Shown: positions 25,878 through 34,644 of the stretch, piece after piece
How the letters are laid out: every line of letters starts with the position of its first letter
Position numbering within the stretch: the stretch's first letter is position 1
Source of the DNA: an uncultured Vicinamibacterales bacterium
GTDB lineage: Bacteria; Acidobacteriota; Vicinamibacteria; Vicinamibacterales; UBA8438
Direction of reading: 5' to 3'
Length of the DNA stretch: 64,000 nucleotides
Assembly: GCA_958295905.1 (NCBI GenBank)
Contig: OY282382.1
Location: 2,194,001 to 2,258,000, forward strand
Made by a program: the position numbers and the translations under genes
Notes under the pieces: generated by a model
What the model saw: the letters and a program-made list of their open reading frames with translations, nothing else
Database searches by the model: none
What the model was told of the DNA's origin: nothing

Positions 25878-26654
25878 TCAGCCCTTCAGGGAAACGAGAT
25901 ACGCCAGCAGATCCGCCAGCTCGCCGGCGTCGAGCCGGTCGCCGTAGGCCGGCATCGGCGACGCGGTGAGGACCCGGAACCCGCGCAGGCCGGCCTTGTC
26001 GAACGACCGGAGGCGCGCCTGCTCGTCGATGAGCTGCACCGTATAGGTATCTTCGTTGAGCCGCCGCCCGGTGACCCGAGTACCGTCCGCCGTCACCAGC
26101 TCGACGGGGCGGTCGATGGGCCGCATGGTGCCGGTCGGGTCGAGCAGCGACCGCCGCAGGGCGCTCGGCGGGCGCGCCGCGCCGATCGCGGTCAGGTCCG
26201 GCCCCGCCCGGGGGCCCCGGTCCCGCACGCGGTGGCAGTCGAGACACGCGCCCCGGCCTTCGAAGATGGTCCGGCCGCGCGCCGCATCGCCCAGCGGGAC
26301 GGCGTCGATCTCGAAGGTCATGTTCCGCAGATAGGCGACGATCGCGGCCATGTCCGCGGTGTCGAGATCGAACGCGGACATGCCGGTGCCGGGAATGCCG
26401 TTCCGAATGACCCCGATCAGGTCCCGGTCGGTCGCGGCGCGCCGCAGTTGGCCGCCACGCAGGTCGACGCCGGCGACCCCGTCCCCGGTCTCGGCGTGGC
26501 AGTTCGCGCACTGCGCCCGGTACACGTCGAGGCCGTACGCGATGTCCGCCGGGTCGTGCTCGGCGTGATCCTGCGCGCGCCCCGCGCCGGTCGCTGCGGC
26601 CAACCAGATAGCCGCGCCCGCTACCCAGCGCCCGCCGAACCCTCTTCGTCGCAT
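25878..26654 (-). CDS. Diheme c-type cytochrome
   Basis: A 258-residue secreted protein with signal peptide WVAGAAIWLAAATGAGRAQ. Heme sites are CANCH (49-53) and CLDCH (137-141), with axial Met candidates in GTGMSAF and SPMPAYGDRL. Two cytochrome c domains of this type accept electrons from PQQ dehydrogenases. Its stop is 8 bases from the start of the dehydrogenase gene, so the two are co-transcribed. The region RRLNEDTYTVQLIDEQARLR resembles the heme-binding domain found in Planctomycete/Acidobacterial cytochromes. Confidence 0.9.
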   Translation of the reverse strand: MRRRGFGGRWVAGAAIWLAAATGAGRAQDHAEHDPADIAYGLDVYRAQCANCHAETGDGVAGVDLRGGQLRRAATDRDLIGVIRNGIPGTGMSAFDLDTADMAAIVAYLRNMTFEIDAVPLGDAARGRTIFEGRGACLDCHRVRDRGPRAGPDLTAIGAARPPSALRRSLLDPTGTMRPIDRPVELVTADGTRVTGRRLNEDTYTVQLIDEQARLRSFDKAGLRGFRVLTASPMPAYGDRLDAGELADLLAYLVSLKG

Positions 26655-26796
26655 CGGACCCTCCTCCCGCGAAGCTCCTCCAGCGCCGCCCGGGACCCCG
26701 GCGGGAACGACCCTGCCGTGCCGCCGCAGGCGTGCCCGGCCGGATTCATGGGCTGCGCCTCGATGAAGTCGGCCACTCCCTCTCTAATCGCGGGCT

Positions 26797-28779
26797 CTAC
26801 TCCGGCAGGGCCAGCGCCACGTATTCGCTCGGCATGTCCTCCCAGCCCACGGTGACGACGATGTACTGCCGGCCGTCGACCAGGTAGGTCATCGGCGCCG
26901 CCGTCGTGCCCCCGGGGAGTTCCATCTCCCACACCACGTCGCCGGTCAGCTTGTCGTAGGCGCGGAACGTCTTCCCGCCGGCCCCGCCCCAGATCGGCTG
27001 CAGCACCACCACGCCGGCGTTGCCGCCCTCGCCGAGGAAGACGAGCGCCTTCGTCACCAGGGGGGAGACCCGGCCCGGCTGCCCGAGCGGCGGCAGGTCG
27101 AGGTCCTTCAGCATCGGGTGGTCGCGCGGCCCGTCGCCGTTGGCCTTCGACCAGAGGATCTCCCCCTTCTTCAGGTCGATGGCGACGAGGCGGCCGTACG
27201 GCGGCTTGAAGATCGGCAGCTCGTTGGGGCCTTGCAGGGGGGCCAGCGTCTCCACGACGAGCCGCATGTCCGAGCGGGGATGCTCCGACGGCACGATGCC
27301 GATCACCGCCTCGCTGTGGACCGACGGCACGTAGAGGATTCCGGTCTCCGGATCGACGGCCGCCCCGCCCCAGTCGGCCCCGCCGACCACGCCGGGCATC
27401 TGCAGGGTGCCCTTGGTGCCGCCGGGTGAGTTGTCGACGAGGGAGGGCGCGGTGAAGAGCGGGCCGGTCACGTGCTGCTCGAACACCGCGAGCGCGTCCC
27501 GCCGGAGTTCGGGCGTGAAGTCGATGAGGTCGTCGATCGTCGTCCCCTGCTGGTCGAACGGGGGCGGCTTCGTCGGGAACGGCTGGGTCGGCGCGTACCA
27601 CTCGCCCGGCACGTCGCCCGGCGGCACCGGCCGCTCCTCGATGGGCCACACCGGCTCGCCCGTCACGCGGTTGAAGACATAGGTGAAGGCCTGCTTGCTC
27701 ACCGCGGCGACCGCCTTCACCGGCTCGTCGCGGCCCTCGACCTGCAGGTCGACGACGTTGGGGGCGGCGGGGAAGTCGTAGTCCCAGATGCCGTGGTGCA
27801 CCGCCTGGAAGTGCCACACCCGCTCGCCGGTGCGCGCGTCGAGACAGACGATGCTCTCGGCGAACAGGTTGTCGCCGGGGCGGTAACCGCCGTAGTAGTC
27901 GTTGGTGGGGGTCGACAGCGGCACGTACACCAAGCCGAGCTCCTCGTCCGCGCTCGGCCAGGCCCACATGTTGGTGTTGCCGCTGTACTCCCACGAGGGC
28001 CGGTCCTCGTTGATCGCGGTCAGCCACGTCTCGTTGCCGGGTTCTCCCCCGCGGGGGATGGTGTGGAAGATCCAGGCCTGCTCCCCGGTCCGCACGTCGA
28101 AGCCGCGCACGTCGCCCGGCGGCATCTCCTTCATCGCGGGCATGTTGGGGTTGGTGACGTCGGTCATGGCGGAGCCGATGACCACGACGTCGCCGACCAC
28201 GAGCGGCGGCGACCCCCAACTGAAGGTCTCCACCGGGCGGTCGAACCCTTGCGTCAGGTCGACCTCGCCGCCGTCGCCGAAGTCGGGATAGCGCTCGCCG
28301 GTGCCGGCGTTCAGCGCCACCAGATTGGAGCCGACCACCGCGAGCACCCGGGCGTCGCCGCTCTCCGGGTCCTCCCAGTAGGCGACGCCGCGGGTCTGAC
28401 GCACCCGCGTGAACGGCTCGCCGCCGCGGTCGGGCGGCGTGTCGAACCAGAGCACCTCGCCGGTCTTGGCGTCGAGCGCCGCCACCGTGCCGAGGGCCGA
28501 GCTGATGTAGAGCCGGCCGTCCGCCATCAACGGCGTGTTCTGGGCGGCGACGGGCGGGGTGAAGTCGCCGCCGCCCCGCATGGCCTCCGGCAGAACCGAC
28601 TGCCGCCAGACGATCTGCAGGTCGCCGATCGTGTCCGCGTTGATCTGATCCAGCGGCGAGTACTTGGTGCCGGCCGCGTCCGACCCGTACGACCGCCATT
28701 CCACGTCCTGGGCCGCGGCCGGCGCCGGCGGGGCTGCGATGGCCGCGAGTGTCAGCGCGCAAGCGAGGATTCTCTGCAT
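26797..28779 (-). CDS. PQQ-dependent dehydrogenase (glucose/alcohol quinoprotein type)
   Basis: Start MQRILACALTLAAIAAPPA (28779) gives a clean signal peptide; the same frame also opens at a duplicated start at 28908. The 660-residue protein begins VEWRSYGSDAAGTKYSPLDQ and has blades such as VAALDAKTGEVLWFD and VWHFQAVHHGIWDYDFPAAP, a hallmark of membrane-glucose-dehydrogenase-like quinoproteins in which the Asp and His line the PQQ site. No transmembrane N-terminal domain is present, so it is soluble in the periplasm. Close paralogs lie at 37673 and 48409. Substrate unknown. Confidence 0.87.
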   Translation of the reverse strand: MQRILACALTLAAIAAPPAPAAAQDVEWRSYGSDAAGTKYSPLDQINADTIGDLQIVWRQSVLPEAMRGGGDFTPPVAAQNTPLMADGRLYISSALGTVAALDAKTGEVLWFDTPPDRGGEPFTRVRQTRGVAYWEDPESGDARVLAVVGSNLVALNAGTGERYPDFGDGGEVDLTQGFDRPVETFSWGSPPLVVGDVVVIGSAMTDVTNPNMPAMKEMPPGDVRGFDVRTGEQAWIFHTIPRGGEPGNETWLTAINEDRPSWEYSGNTNMWAWPSADEELGLVYVPLSTPTNDYYGGYRPGDNLFAESIVCLDARTGERVWHFQAVHHGIWDYDFPAAPNVVDLQVEGRDEPVKAVAAVSKQAFTYVFNRVTGEPVWPIEERPVPPGDVPGEWYAPTQPFPTKPPPFDQQGTTIDDLIDFTPELRRDALAVFEQHVTGPLFTAPSLVDNSPGGTKGTLQMPGVVGGADWGGAAVDPETGILYVPSVHSEAVIGIVPSEHPRSDMRLVVETLAPLQGPNELPIFKPPYGRLVAIDLKKGEILWSKANGDGPRDHPMLKDLDLPPLGQPGRVSPLVTKALVFLGEGGNAGVVVLQPIWGGAGGKTFRAYDKLTGDVVWEMELPGGTTAAPMTYLVDGRQYIVVTVGWEDMPSEYVALALPE

Positions 28780-28909
28780 GTCCTGTCTCGAAGATCGTCT
28801 GCCGGTGGCCGTCTCGGCGGACCACCAGCGTTCAAGGGTCGTGTCTGGCGCCGCCGGCCGGGCTGCGACGGCCGCGGGTGTCGGCGCGCGAGCAGGGATT
28901 CTCTGCATG
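28719..28909 (-). repeat. 129-bp tandem duplication of a signal-peptide coding start
   Basis: The stretch around the start codon (GGGCTGCGATGGCCGCGAGT to CTCTGCATG) recurs 129 bases upstream (GGGCTGCGACGGCCGCGGGT to CTCTGCATG). Because 129 is 43 codons, the upstream copy is in frame and also begins MQRI. The copies differ at several bases, so it is not recent. Confidence 0.75.
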
Positions 28910-29066
28910 CCGCGGATTCCAGCGAGGCGTCGACCCTGCGCGTGAGCTGAGGGCTGCAAGGTATACCATCCGATGACGGTTCTGTCATGTCGCCCGGGAT
29001 GGGGTCCCTGTCTTGGTGGCTCCGCCGAGCTCTCCGGAAACCGGTACGATGGGTCGCTGGGCTGGT

Positions 29067-29693
29067 TCACGGATTGGTGGTGAGCTGATCCACGAGTCGC
29101 CACACGTCCGTGCCGGGATTCGAGCGGGGCGGGGAACCGTCGCCAGCGTGGCGTTCATCGAGCGCCCGGGCGCGCTGTTTCGCGGTCTCGAAGGCCTCGA
29201 CGAGCCCGGTCCACGCCTGTTCCGCGATCCTCTTGCCGTTCTTGCCGTCGGAGAGGCCGAGTTCGCTCGATAGACGCTGCACCTTGTGGCGGTGGATGTA
29301 GGCCGTCTGCTCCTGGACGTGCAGCACGAGCCAGAGCTCGAAGCAGGGGTTGGAGACCGCGACCTCGATTCCGCTCTGCCGGGCATCTTCCATGGCTTGC
29401 GACAGGTGCCGATGCTCGTCGGTGTCGAAGACGCACCAGATCTCGTCGAAGTCCGGATCTGCGCGTCTGGATCGAAGGTTTTGTCGCACGTATTTCCTGG
29501 CTCGCCGGACCAGGGCGTCGGGCGTCATTCCGGCGTCAGGAAAATCGATGCGCACAATGCCGCGGTTACGGCGCGCCCAACGTCTCAAGTAGTCGCGTTC
29601 CGTGACCCGGCCCTCCGTGAGGACACGGATCACTCGACGCTGTTCCTGCGGATTGCCGGGGCGGCGCGGGCGCCCACCGGAGGGTTGCGTCAT
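29067..29693 (-). CDS. rloB: RloB family protein (AbiLii-like, TOPRIM-type nuclease)
   Basis: A 208-residue protein starting at MTQPSGG, whose ATG overlaps the stop of the ATPase gene (ATGA). RloB proteins have a TOPRIM-like fold; here the conserved Glu lies in VLTEGRVTERDYLRRW, the Asp pair in WCVFDTDEHRH, and the motif NPCFELWLVLHVQEQ follows. With the AAA15/21 ATPase upstream this is the layout of the lactococcal AbiL abortive-infection system and related OLD-like defence pairs. Probable role: nuclease effector triggered by the ATPase during phage infection. Activity is inferred from the family. Confidence 0.82.
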   Translation of the reverse strand: MTQPSGGRPRRPGNPQEQRRVIRVLTEGRVTERDYLRRWARRNRGIVRIDFPDAGMTPDALVRRARKYVRQNLRSRRADPDFDEIWCVFDTDEHRHLSQAMEDARQSGIEVAVSNPCFELWLVLHVQEQTAYIHRHKVQRLSSELGLSDGKNGKRIAEQAWTGLVEAFETAKQRARALDERHAGDGSPPRSNPGTDVWRLVDQLTTNP

Positions 29694-31072
29694 GACCGGT
29701 TCGGATCCGTCGCTTCCTGGAACTCGGCCGGGTCCAGCACGGGGACGCCTCCGTAGCGCCCCTGGAGATAGCGTCTTCCGAGAGCTTCGTCGCGCTTCGG
29801 CCGGAACTCCGCCATCGAGTAGAGCGTCGTCGCACCGTCGGCTTTCTTCTCGGTGAGCCAGATCTGGTCCCGACCGAGGTGGCGCCGGCCGCTGTCCCCG
29901 AGAATCGTGGGATCGTGGGCGTTGAAGATGAGTTGCGCACACCGGGGGTTGGTGTTGCGGTTCTGAAAGAGCCGGATGAACTCTTGTACGAGGTGGGGGT
30001 GAAGACTCCCGTCCAGCTCGTCCACCAGAACCGTTGATCCAGTGCTTATCGTGTCCAGCAGCGGGCCGAGCATGCTGATCCACGCCCGCGTTCCCTGAGA
30101 TTCGTGCATCGACTCGATGGGAGTGGGGCCCTCGGCTCCCGTGTGGTGCAAGCGCACCAAGTCACTGGACAATACGACGAACTGCTCCTCCTGCCTCGTC
30201 GCGGATTCCTCTTCAAGCCCATTGAGGATGCGTACCGCCCGCTTGAACCGTTCCGCGACTTCCGGATTCATTTCGACTTGCTCGATCTTCGTGATGCCCA
30301 GATCGGCCGCCTGCAGCAGGTTGAGGATCGCTGCCTGCTCCTCGGGATACTGCAGGCGTTCGGCCGTGTACGCGATACGTTCCAGTCCGTTCTCGGCCTC
30401 CATCAGCAGGAGATTGGTGCGGAACCAGGTGAAAAGCGGGCCGAGCAGATTGGCGATGCCCCGAGGCTCGTGGCCGGACCCATCCGCTACCGCGCCGGCC
30501 ACCGACAAGAGCAGGGCGTTCTTCCGGACGAGGCGCGCAAGCGTGCGGCCGGAGGCGCGAAACGCGGGGCCGAAACTTGGTTCCCGACCATCCCGCTTGC
30601 GGCGAAACACCAGTGCCTGCCGCCCCATGGGATAGTAGTAGGCGTACTCGTCGAGAACCTGATGGTCGTCGACATCGAAGCCGTACTGCCAGCGTACCCC
30701 TTCCAGGATCAAGTCGATCGCGAAACGGGATGGGAGTTTAGGACCCTCGCTGCGAAGGAGGAATGAGTGTCTGGGCAGTTTGGTTTCTCGATCTCCCCGC
30801 CGAAACGAGCCGAGCACTATCGTCCGCATGTCCGCCATGGCGCGGAGAATCGTGGACTTCCCCGAGGCGTTGGCGCCGAAGATGCCGGCGGCGGGGAGCA
30901 CGCTCACCGGCGCCGGGCTTCCCGCAATTGCCAGGTCCCGTGCGATTCCCTCCTCCGACAGCCTGGTTCCCAGCAGAGAAAGGCTTACCTCGTCCCAGTA
31001 CGAACGCACGTTCCGGGTGGTGAAGGACAGGAGCGCGTTCGTGGCGGAAAGTGAGCCCGTCGCGTTGGTCAT
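29690..31072 (-). CDS. rloA: RloA-type AAA ATPase (AbiLi-like)
   Basis: Start MTNATGSLSATNALLSF (31072). The 460-residue ABC/SMC-type ATPase has Walker A GANASGKS at 66-73, a central helical insertion with KNALLLSVAGA, signature-like MHESQGTRAWISMLGP, Walker B STVLVDELDGSLHP around 340-353 and a switch His in LIFNAHDPTIL near 380. It overlaps rloB by four bases, so translation is coupled. The first 60 bases upstream are AT-rich, unlike the neighbourhood, and hold its promoter. Codon use is less GC-rich than nearby quinoproteins, in keeping with transfer of a defence cassette. Confidence 0.85.
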   Translation of the reverse strand: MTNATGSLSATNALLSFTTRNVRSYWDEVSLSLLGTRLSEEGIARDLAIAGSPAPVSVLPAAGIFGANASGKSTILRAMADMRTIVLGSFRRGDRETKLPRHSFLLRSEGPKLPSRFAIDLILEGVRWQYGFDVDDHQVLDEYAYYYPMGRQALVFRRKRDGREPSFGPAFRASGRTLARLVRKNALLLSVAGAVADGSGHEPRGIANLLGPLFTWFRTNLLLMEAENGLERIAYTAERLQYPEEQAAILNLLQAADLGITKIEQVEMNPEVAERFKRAVRILNGLEEESATRQEEQFVVLSSDLVRLHHTGAEGPTPIESMHESQGTRAWISMLGPLLDTISTGSTVLVDELDGSLHPHLVQEFIRLFQNRNTNPRCAQLIFNAHDPTILGDSGRRHLGRDQIWLTEKKADGATTLYSMAEFRPKRDEALGRRYLQGRYGGVPVLDPAEFQEATDPNRS

Positions 31073-31208
31073 TGGCCAATTTTTGCGGAAAAACGTCACA
31101 AAAGGCAAGGTAAGGGTAGATCCTGGCACCTCGTGGTGGAGAGAGACAGTTGTTCGGGTGCCCGGCGGCGTCAGCCGCGGGCAAAGCCGAGCGCGTCGCC
31201 CCCCCGCG
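31073..31208 (-). promoter_or_regulatory. AT-rich leader of the rloAB pair
   Basis: The first 60 bases upstream of rloA contain CGCAAAAATTGG, TTTTGTGACG and TACCTTGCC on the minus strand. I could not choose one -35/-10 pair. The rest of the gap shows nothing. Confidence 0.3.
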
Positions 31209-32312
31209 TCAGGACAGGCGGGAGAGCAGGTCGTCGGCGCGGTCGCACTCGACGATCAGGTCGCAGGCTTCGGCAAGGCGGTCGGGGTCTTCGAGCGTGG
31301 CGAGGAACGCGGCCACCCGTTCGGCGGAGGGCGCGTCGAACTTCCGGGCGGCCAGACGAGCGAGGACGGCTCGTTCCCGGGCGATGCCTTCGGCGCGGCC
31401 CTGCTCCCGCCCCTCGGCGATACCTTCGGCGCGGCCCTGCTCCCGCCCCTCGGTGCGGCCCTGCTCCAGCCCCTCGGCCCGGCCCGCCCGAAGCCCGGCG
31501 TCGCGGGCCTGCCGTCGGTGGCGGCTCATCTGGGGGTCGTTGTCGGGAGTGGTGCCTTCCTGCCCGCCGAGCCGCCGGCCCACCCGCGTCAGGTCGGCCA
31601 GGGTGCGCGGGCCGAGGCGCGTCTCGTTCAGGGCGGCGTGGATCTGCGCGGCCGTCCAGGTGGGGAACGCGCGGCTCTCGCCGGTTATCTGGAAGCGGCC
31701 GCCGTCCAGCACGTAAATCGTCAGGCCCGGCCGCAGGCGCCGCGGCCGGCTCGCCGCCGGCGCATCGGGCGTGTCCACCCACACCTCGGGAAACCCCCAC
31801 GCTTCGTACACCGGCAGCTTGTTGCGCCGGACGTCGGTGGTGTGATCCACTTCGAGGAGCACGTCCGGCAGCGGGTCCTCCCCCTTCACGATGGCGGGGT
31901 CGCGCGGCGTCCAGACCTCCCGGTCCAGGTAGATGGTCTGATCCGCCACCAGCACCTGCCGCGGTCGGCCGTCCCGGCGCCGCTCCATCAGGTAGACGGC
32001 CCCGGCGCACCGGATGCGCGACCCGCGCTCCAGGGAGATGCGGGTCAGGAGCTCGTTCAGAAGGTGCGGGGGAATCTCGTGGACGGGACCGGCGTCGCGC
32101 AGGACCCAAGCCGTCCCCGTCTCCGCCGACCAGTACTCGATGCGCCCTTCGTAGGCCACGACGTCGTCCCAGGTCGACAGGGAGACGGGGTCGCAGCCCG
32201 GAAAATCCGGGTGCGCGTGCGGCGTCGGCGCGGTCGACCTGACGGCCCTTTCGGCGCGTGCGGCGGCGGAGGGGGGAATGGACGGGGCCATGTGCCTTTC
32301 GCAGTATGTCAC
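31209..32312 (-). CDS. Uma2-family putative endonuclease with a GRAEG-repeat tail
   Basis: A 367-residue protein. The Uma2 (DUF820) restriction-endonuclease-like core is in the middle: LPDVLLEVDHTTDVRRNKLP then VYEAWGFPEVWVD, where Asp, Glu and Lys match the PD-(D/E)XK layout. After it comes a short Arg/Glu/Gly repeat (GLEQGRTEGREQGRAEG and copies, about residues 280-315), encoded by near-identical DNA units, and a helical end resembling DUF4351. Uma2 proteins are multiplied in cyanobacteria and other groups; function is not established. An in-frame Met 21 bases later (MAPSIPPS) is an alternative start. Confidence 0.75.
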   Translation of the reverse strand: MTYCERHMAPSIPPSAAARAERAVRSTAPTPHAHPDFPGCDPVSLSTWDDVVAYEGRIEYWSAETGTAWVLRDAGPVHEIPPHLLNELLTRISLERGSRIRCAGAVYLMERRRDGRPRQVLVADQTIYLDREVWTPRDPAIVKGEDPLPDVLLEVDHTTDVRRNKLPVYEAWGFPEVWVDTPDAPAASRPRRLRPGLTIYVLDGGRFQITGESRAFPTWTAAQIHAALNETRLGPRTLADLTRVGRRLGGQEGTTPDNDPQMSRHRRQARDAGLRAGRAEGLEQGRTEGREQGRAEGIAEGREQGRAEGIARERAVLARLAARKFDAPSAERVAAFLATLEDPDRLAEACDLIVECDRADDLLSRLS

Positions 32313-32396
32313 AGTCGGCCGGCGACCGGGCTCCCCGGCGCCGTCACGTCGTCACACGCCGGGGAGCCGGATACAATGCTCTGCAGGAGACAGGCG

Positions 32397-33659
32397 ATGA
32401 CCATCGACACAGCCAGGATCCGGAGATTCGCGCCCGCGGTCGCCGCGGCCATCGTTGCGCTGGCCGGCGCCTCCGCGCGGGCCGCCGACTGGCCCCAGTT
32501 CCGCGGGCCGACGGGGCAGGGGCATGCGCCGGACGAGACCGTCCCCCTCGAATGGAGCGAGACCGACAACGTCATCTGGAAGACGCCGGTCCCCGGTCTC
32601 GGGTGGTCGTCGCCGGTGGTGGCGGACGGACGCCTCTGGCTCACCACGGCGCTGATCGACCCCGCCGCGGGCAGCTCGCTGCGGCTGCTCGCCTTCGACG
32701 CCGAGACCGGGAGCCCCGCCCTCGACGTGGAGGTCTTCGACAGCAGCGAGGTGTATCCGCTCAATCCGAAGAACAGCCTCGCGTCGCCGACGCCGGTGCT
32801 CGACCCGGACGGCGGGCGGGTCTACGTCCACTTCGGCGCCGCCGGGACGGCCGCCGTCAGCACCGCCGGCGAGATCCTGTGGCGCACCCGCTTTCCCTAC
32901 ATCTCGCAGCACGGCAACGGCGGGTCGCCCATCCTCCACGACGGCAGGCTCATCGTCAGCATCGACGGCTACGACACCGCCTACCTCGTGGCCGTCGACG
33001 CGCGGACCGGCGGGGAGCGCTGGCGCTCGGTCCGCCCCGATCCGGTGTCGCAGGCCTACTCCACGCCGATCGTCGTTCGGGTCGGCGGCCGCGAGCAGAT
33101 CGTCAACGTCAGCGCGTTCCGGACGTCGGGGCACGATCCGGCGTCGGGGCGGGAGATCTGGCGGGTCGGCTATCCACGGGGCTTCTCCAACGTCCCGCGG
33201 CCGGTCTTCGGCCACGGGCTCGTCTATCTGTCGACCGGCTTCCAGCAGCCGACCTTGATGGCGGTGCGCGCCGACGGCGCCGGCGACGTCACCCGGTCGC
33301 ACGTCGCGTGGCGGCTGCGGCGCGGCGCCCCGCTGACCCCGTCGCCGATTCTCGTCGGCGACGAGCTCTACATCGTCACCGACTTCGGCATCGCGACCTG
33401 CGTCGACGCCCTGACCGGCGACGTCCACTGGCAGGAGCGGCTCGGCGGCAGCCATTCCGCGTCGCCGGTGTTCGCGGGCGGCCGCATCTACTTCCAGAAC
33501 GAGAGGGGCGTGACGACGGTGCTCGCGCCGGGCACCGAGTTCGAGGTGCTGGCCCGGAACCGGCTCGACGGCTCGACCCTGGCCTCGATGGCGGTCTCCG
33601 AAGGCGCGCTGTTCTTCCGCACGGATACCCACCTCTACCGCATCGGGGAGCGGCCCTGA
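32397..33659 (+). CDS. Secreted PQQ-like beta-propeller protein
   Basis: Start MTIDTARIRRFAPA (32397) with CAGGAGACAGG upstream. The 420-residue product has signal peptide AVAAAIVALAGASARA, then DWPQFRGPTGQGHAPDETVP, and blades LAFDAETGSPALD, VAVDARTGGERWRS, DALTGDVHWQERLG. It groups with the proteins at 17870 and 21522 and especially with 17870 (shared GDVTR-H, QERLG and closing segments). Periplasmic; ligand unknown. The open frame upstream is antisense to the Uma2 gene and is not part of it. Confidence 0.85.
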   Translation: MTIDTARIRRFAPAVAAAIVALAGASARAADWPQFRGPTGQGHAPDETVPLEWSETDNVIWKTPVPGLGWSSPVVADGRLWLTTALIDPAAGSSLRLLAFDAETGSPALDVEVFDSSEVYPLNPKNSLASPTPVLDPDGGRVYVHFGAAGTAAVSTAGEILWRTRFPYISQHGNGGSPILHDGRLIVSIDGYDTAYLVAVDARTGGERWRSVRPDPVSQAYSTPIVVRVGGREQIVNVSAFRTSGHDPASGREIWRVGYPRGFSNVPRPVFGHGLVYLSTGFQQPTLMAVRADGAGDVTRSHVAWRLRRGAPLTPSPILVGDELYIVTDFGIATCVDALTGDVHWQERLGGSHSASPVFAGGRIYFQNERGVTTVLAPGTEFEVLARNRLDGSTLASMAVSEGALFFRTDTHLYRIGERP

Positions 33660-33687
33660 CGGGGCGGGCGGCAGAGGACCACCTCGG

Positions 33688-34248
33688 CTACCGGATGACC
33701 GGGTTCACCCAGCCGGCCGGCAGCACCTTGTCGGGGTCGGGGCGGATGCTCAGATAGGTGACGTGGTCGGGAATGGCGGTCCAGCCGTGGAACACGCCGC
33801 CCGGGATGACCACGATGTCGCCCGCCGACACCTCGCGGACCTGTCCGCCCTCCGCCGAGGCCCGGTAGCTCTCGCCCACGAGCACCGTCACGATGTCGCT
33901 GTCGGCGGGAATGTCCCGGCGCTCGGAGATCGTCCCGCCGGTCATCAGGGTGCCGCCTCCGGAGACGACGTAGTAGACCTCGGTCACCAGCGTGTGGACG
34001 ATCCCGCGCGCCGTTCCCCCGGTCGGTTCGAGGGCGTCGCGGTGGAGGATGCCGACCGCCACGTTCGACCGGCCGATGTCGACCACCTTCACCTGACGGT
34101 CGACGCCGCCCTCGGGCGCGTTCCTGACCGCCATGTACTCCTCCGCCGTCACGTCGGTCGCGGTCGTGATCTGGCCCGCCGCCGGCGCAGGTACGGTCAA
34201 CAGGGCGGCGGCGAATCCGACCGCGCATCCGAGCAGAACCTTGGTCAT
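33688..34248 (-). CDS. Secreted cupin-domain protein
   Basis: A 186-residue protein, start MTKVLLGCAVGFAAALLTV (34248), with GGGAGCTGAC as ribosome-binding site. A signal peptide precedes a single cupin barrel: VTEVYYVVSGGGTLMTGG (motif 1, with some metal ligands replaced) and VSAGDIVVIPGGVFHGW (motif 2 with His). Possibly a sugar or small-molecule binding cupin; enzymatic activity is uncertain because the His ligands of motif 1 are not all present. Convergent with the propeller gene before it. Confidence 0.78.
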   Translation of the reverse strand: MTKVLLGCAVGFAAALLTVPAPAAGQITTATDVTAEEYMAVRNAPEGGVDRQVKVVDIGRSNVAVGILHRDALEPTGGTARGIVHTLVTEVYYVVSGGGTLMTGGTISERRDIPADSDIVTVLVGESYRASAEGGQVREVSAGDIVVIPGGVFHGWTAIPDHVTYLSIRPDPDKVLPAGWVNPVIR

Positions 34249-34399
34249 GTCAGCTCCCGGTTCTATCCCGGAAGTCTGCGCCGCGCCTCCATGGCGCGGA
34301 CTCCCGGCAGGGTTGGTGGCGGCGGCGGCGCCGCACGGCGCCGCCCTCGGGCGGGTTGCCTTGCCATGAATGAACATCAAGGGTGTCGAGGAACTCGCC

Positions 34400-34465
34400 G
34401 CGAACCGAAAGAGTTCCCATGCGGAAGAGGCGCCGCATCTCTTCGACGCGGTCGATGAAGCGCAT
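34400..34465 (-). pseudogene. Start fragment of an AAA ATPase gene
   Basis: From ATG at 34465 the frame reads MRFIDRVEEMRRLFRMGTLS, matching the first residues of archaeal-type AAA ATPases (DUF234 group, M-x-F-x-x-R-x-x-E-L). Similarity ends after about 20 codons. Its regulatory region upstream seems intact. Confidence 0.5.
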
Positions 34466-34472
34466 TCTGGTA

Positions 34473-34505
34473 TTATGCCTGTAAACATTATGCTTCCGTG
34501 CATAA
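34473..34505. promoter_or_regulatory. Palindromic AT-rich operator candidate
   Basis: A perfect inverted repeat TTATGC-TTCCGT-GCATAA lies at 34488-34505 and a third TTATGC at 34473-34478, 15 bases apart. It sits directly before the start of the ATPase fragment in otherwise GC-rich DNA, suggesting an autoregulatory site left behind when the gene was lost. Confidence 0.45.
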
Positions 34506-34644
34506 ATATGTTGCGCACGCAGGGGCGCCCGTCAGCGTCGATCTTCTCGCGTCGGCCCCGGCGCTCCGTCGCCCCCGAGCGCTCGACGGGCCGAAGTGGC
34601 GCGGCGATTCGGCGGGCGCATCCGACGGCGATCATCCCGCCGGT

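Larger units (their letters stand above)
34249..34644. other. Gene-poor gap with the ATPase remnant and operator
   Basis: Apart from the two items listed separately, I see no gene in this 400-base stretch. Confidence 0.5.
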
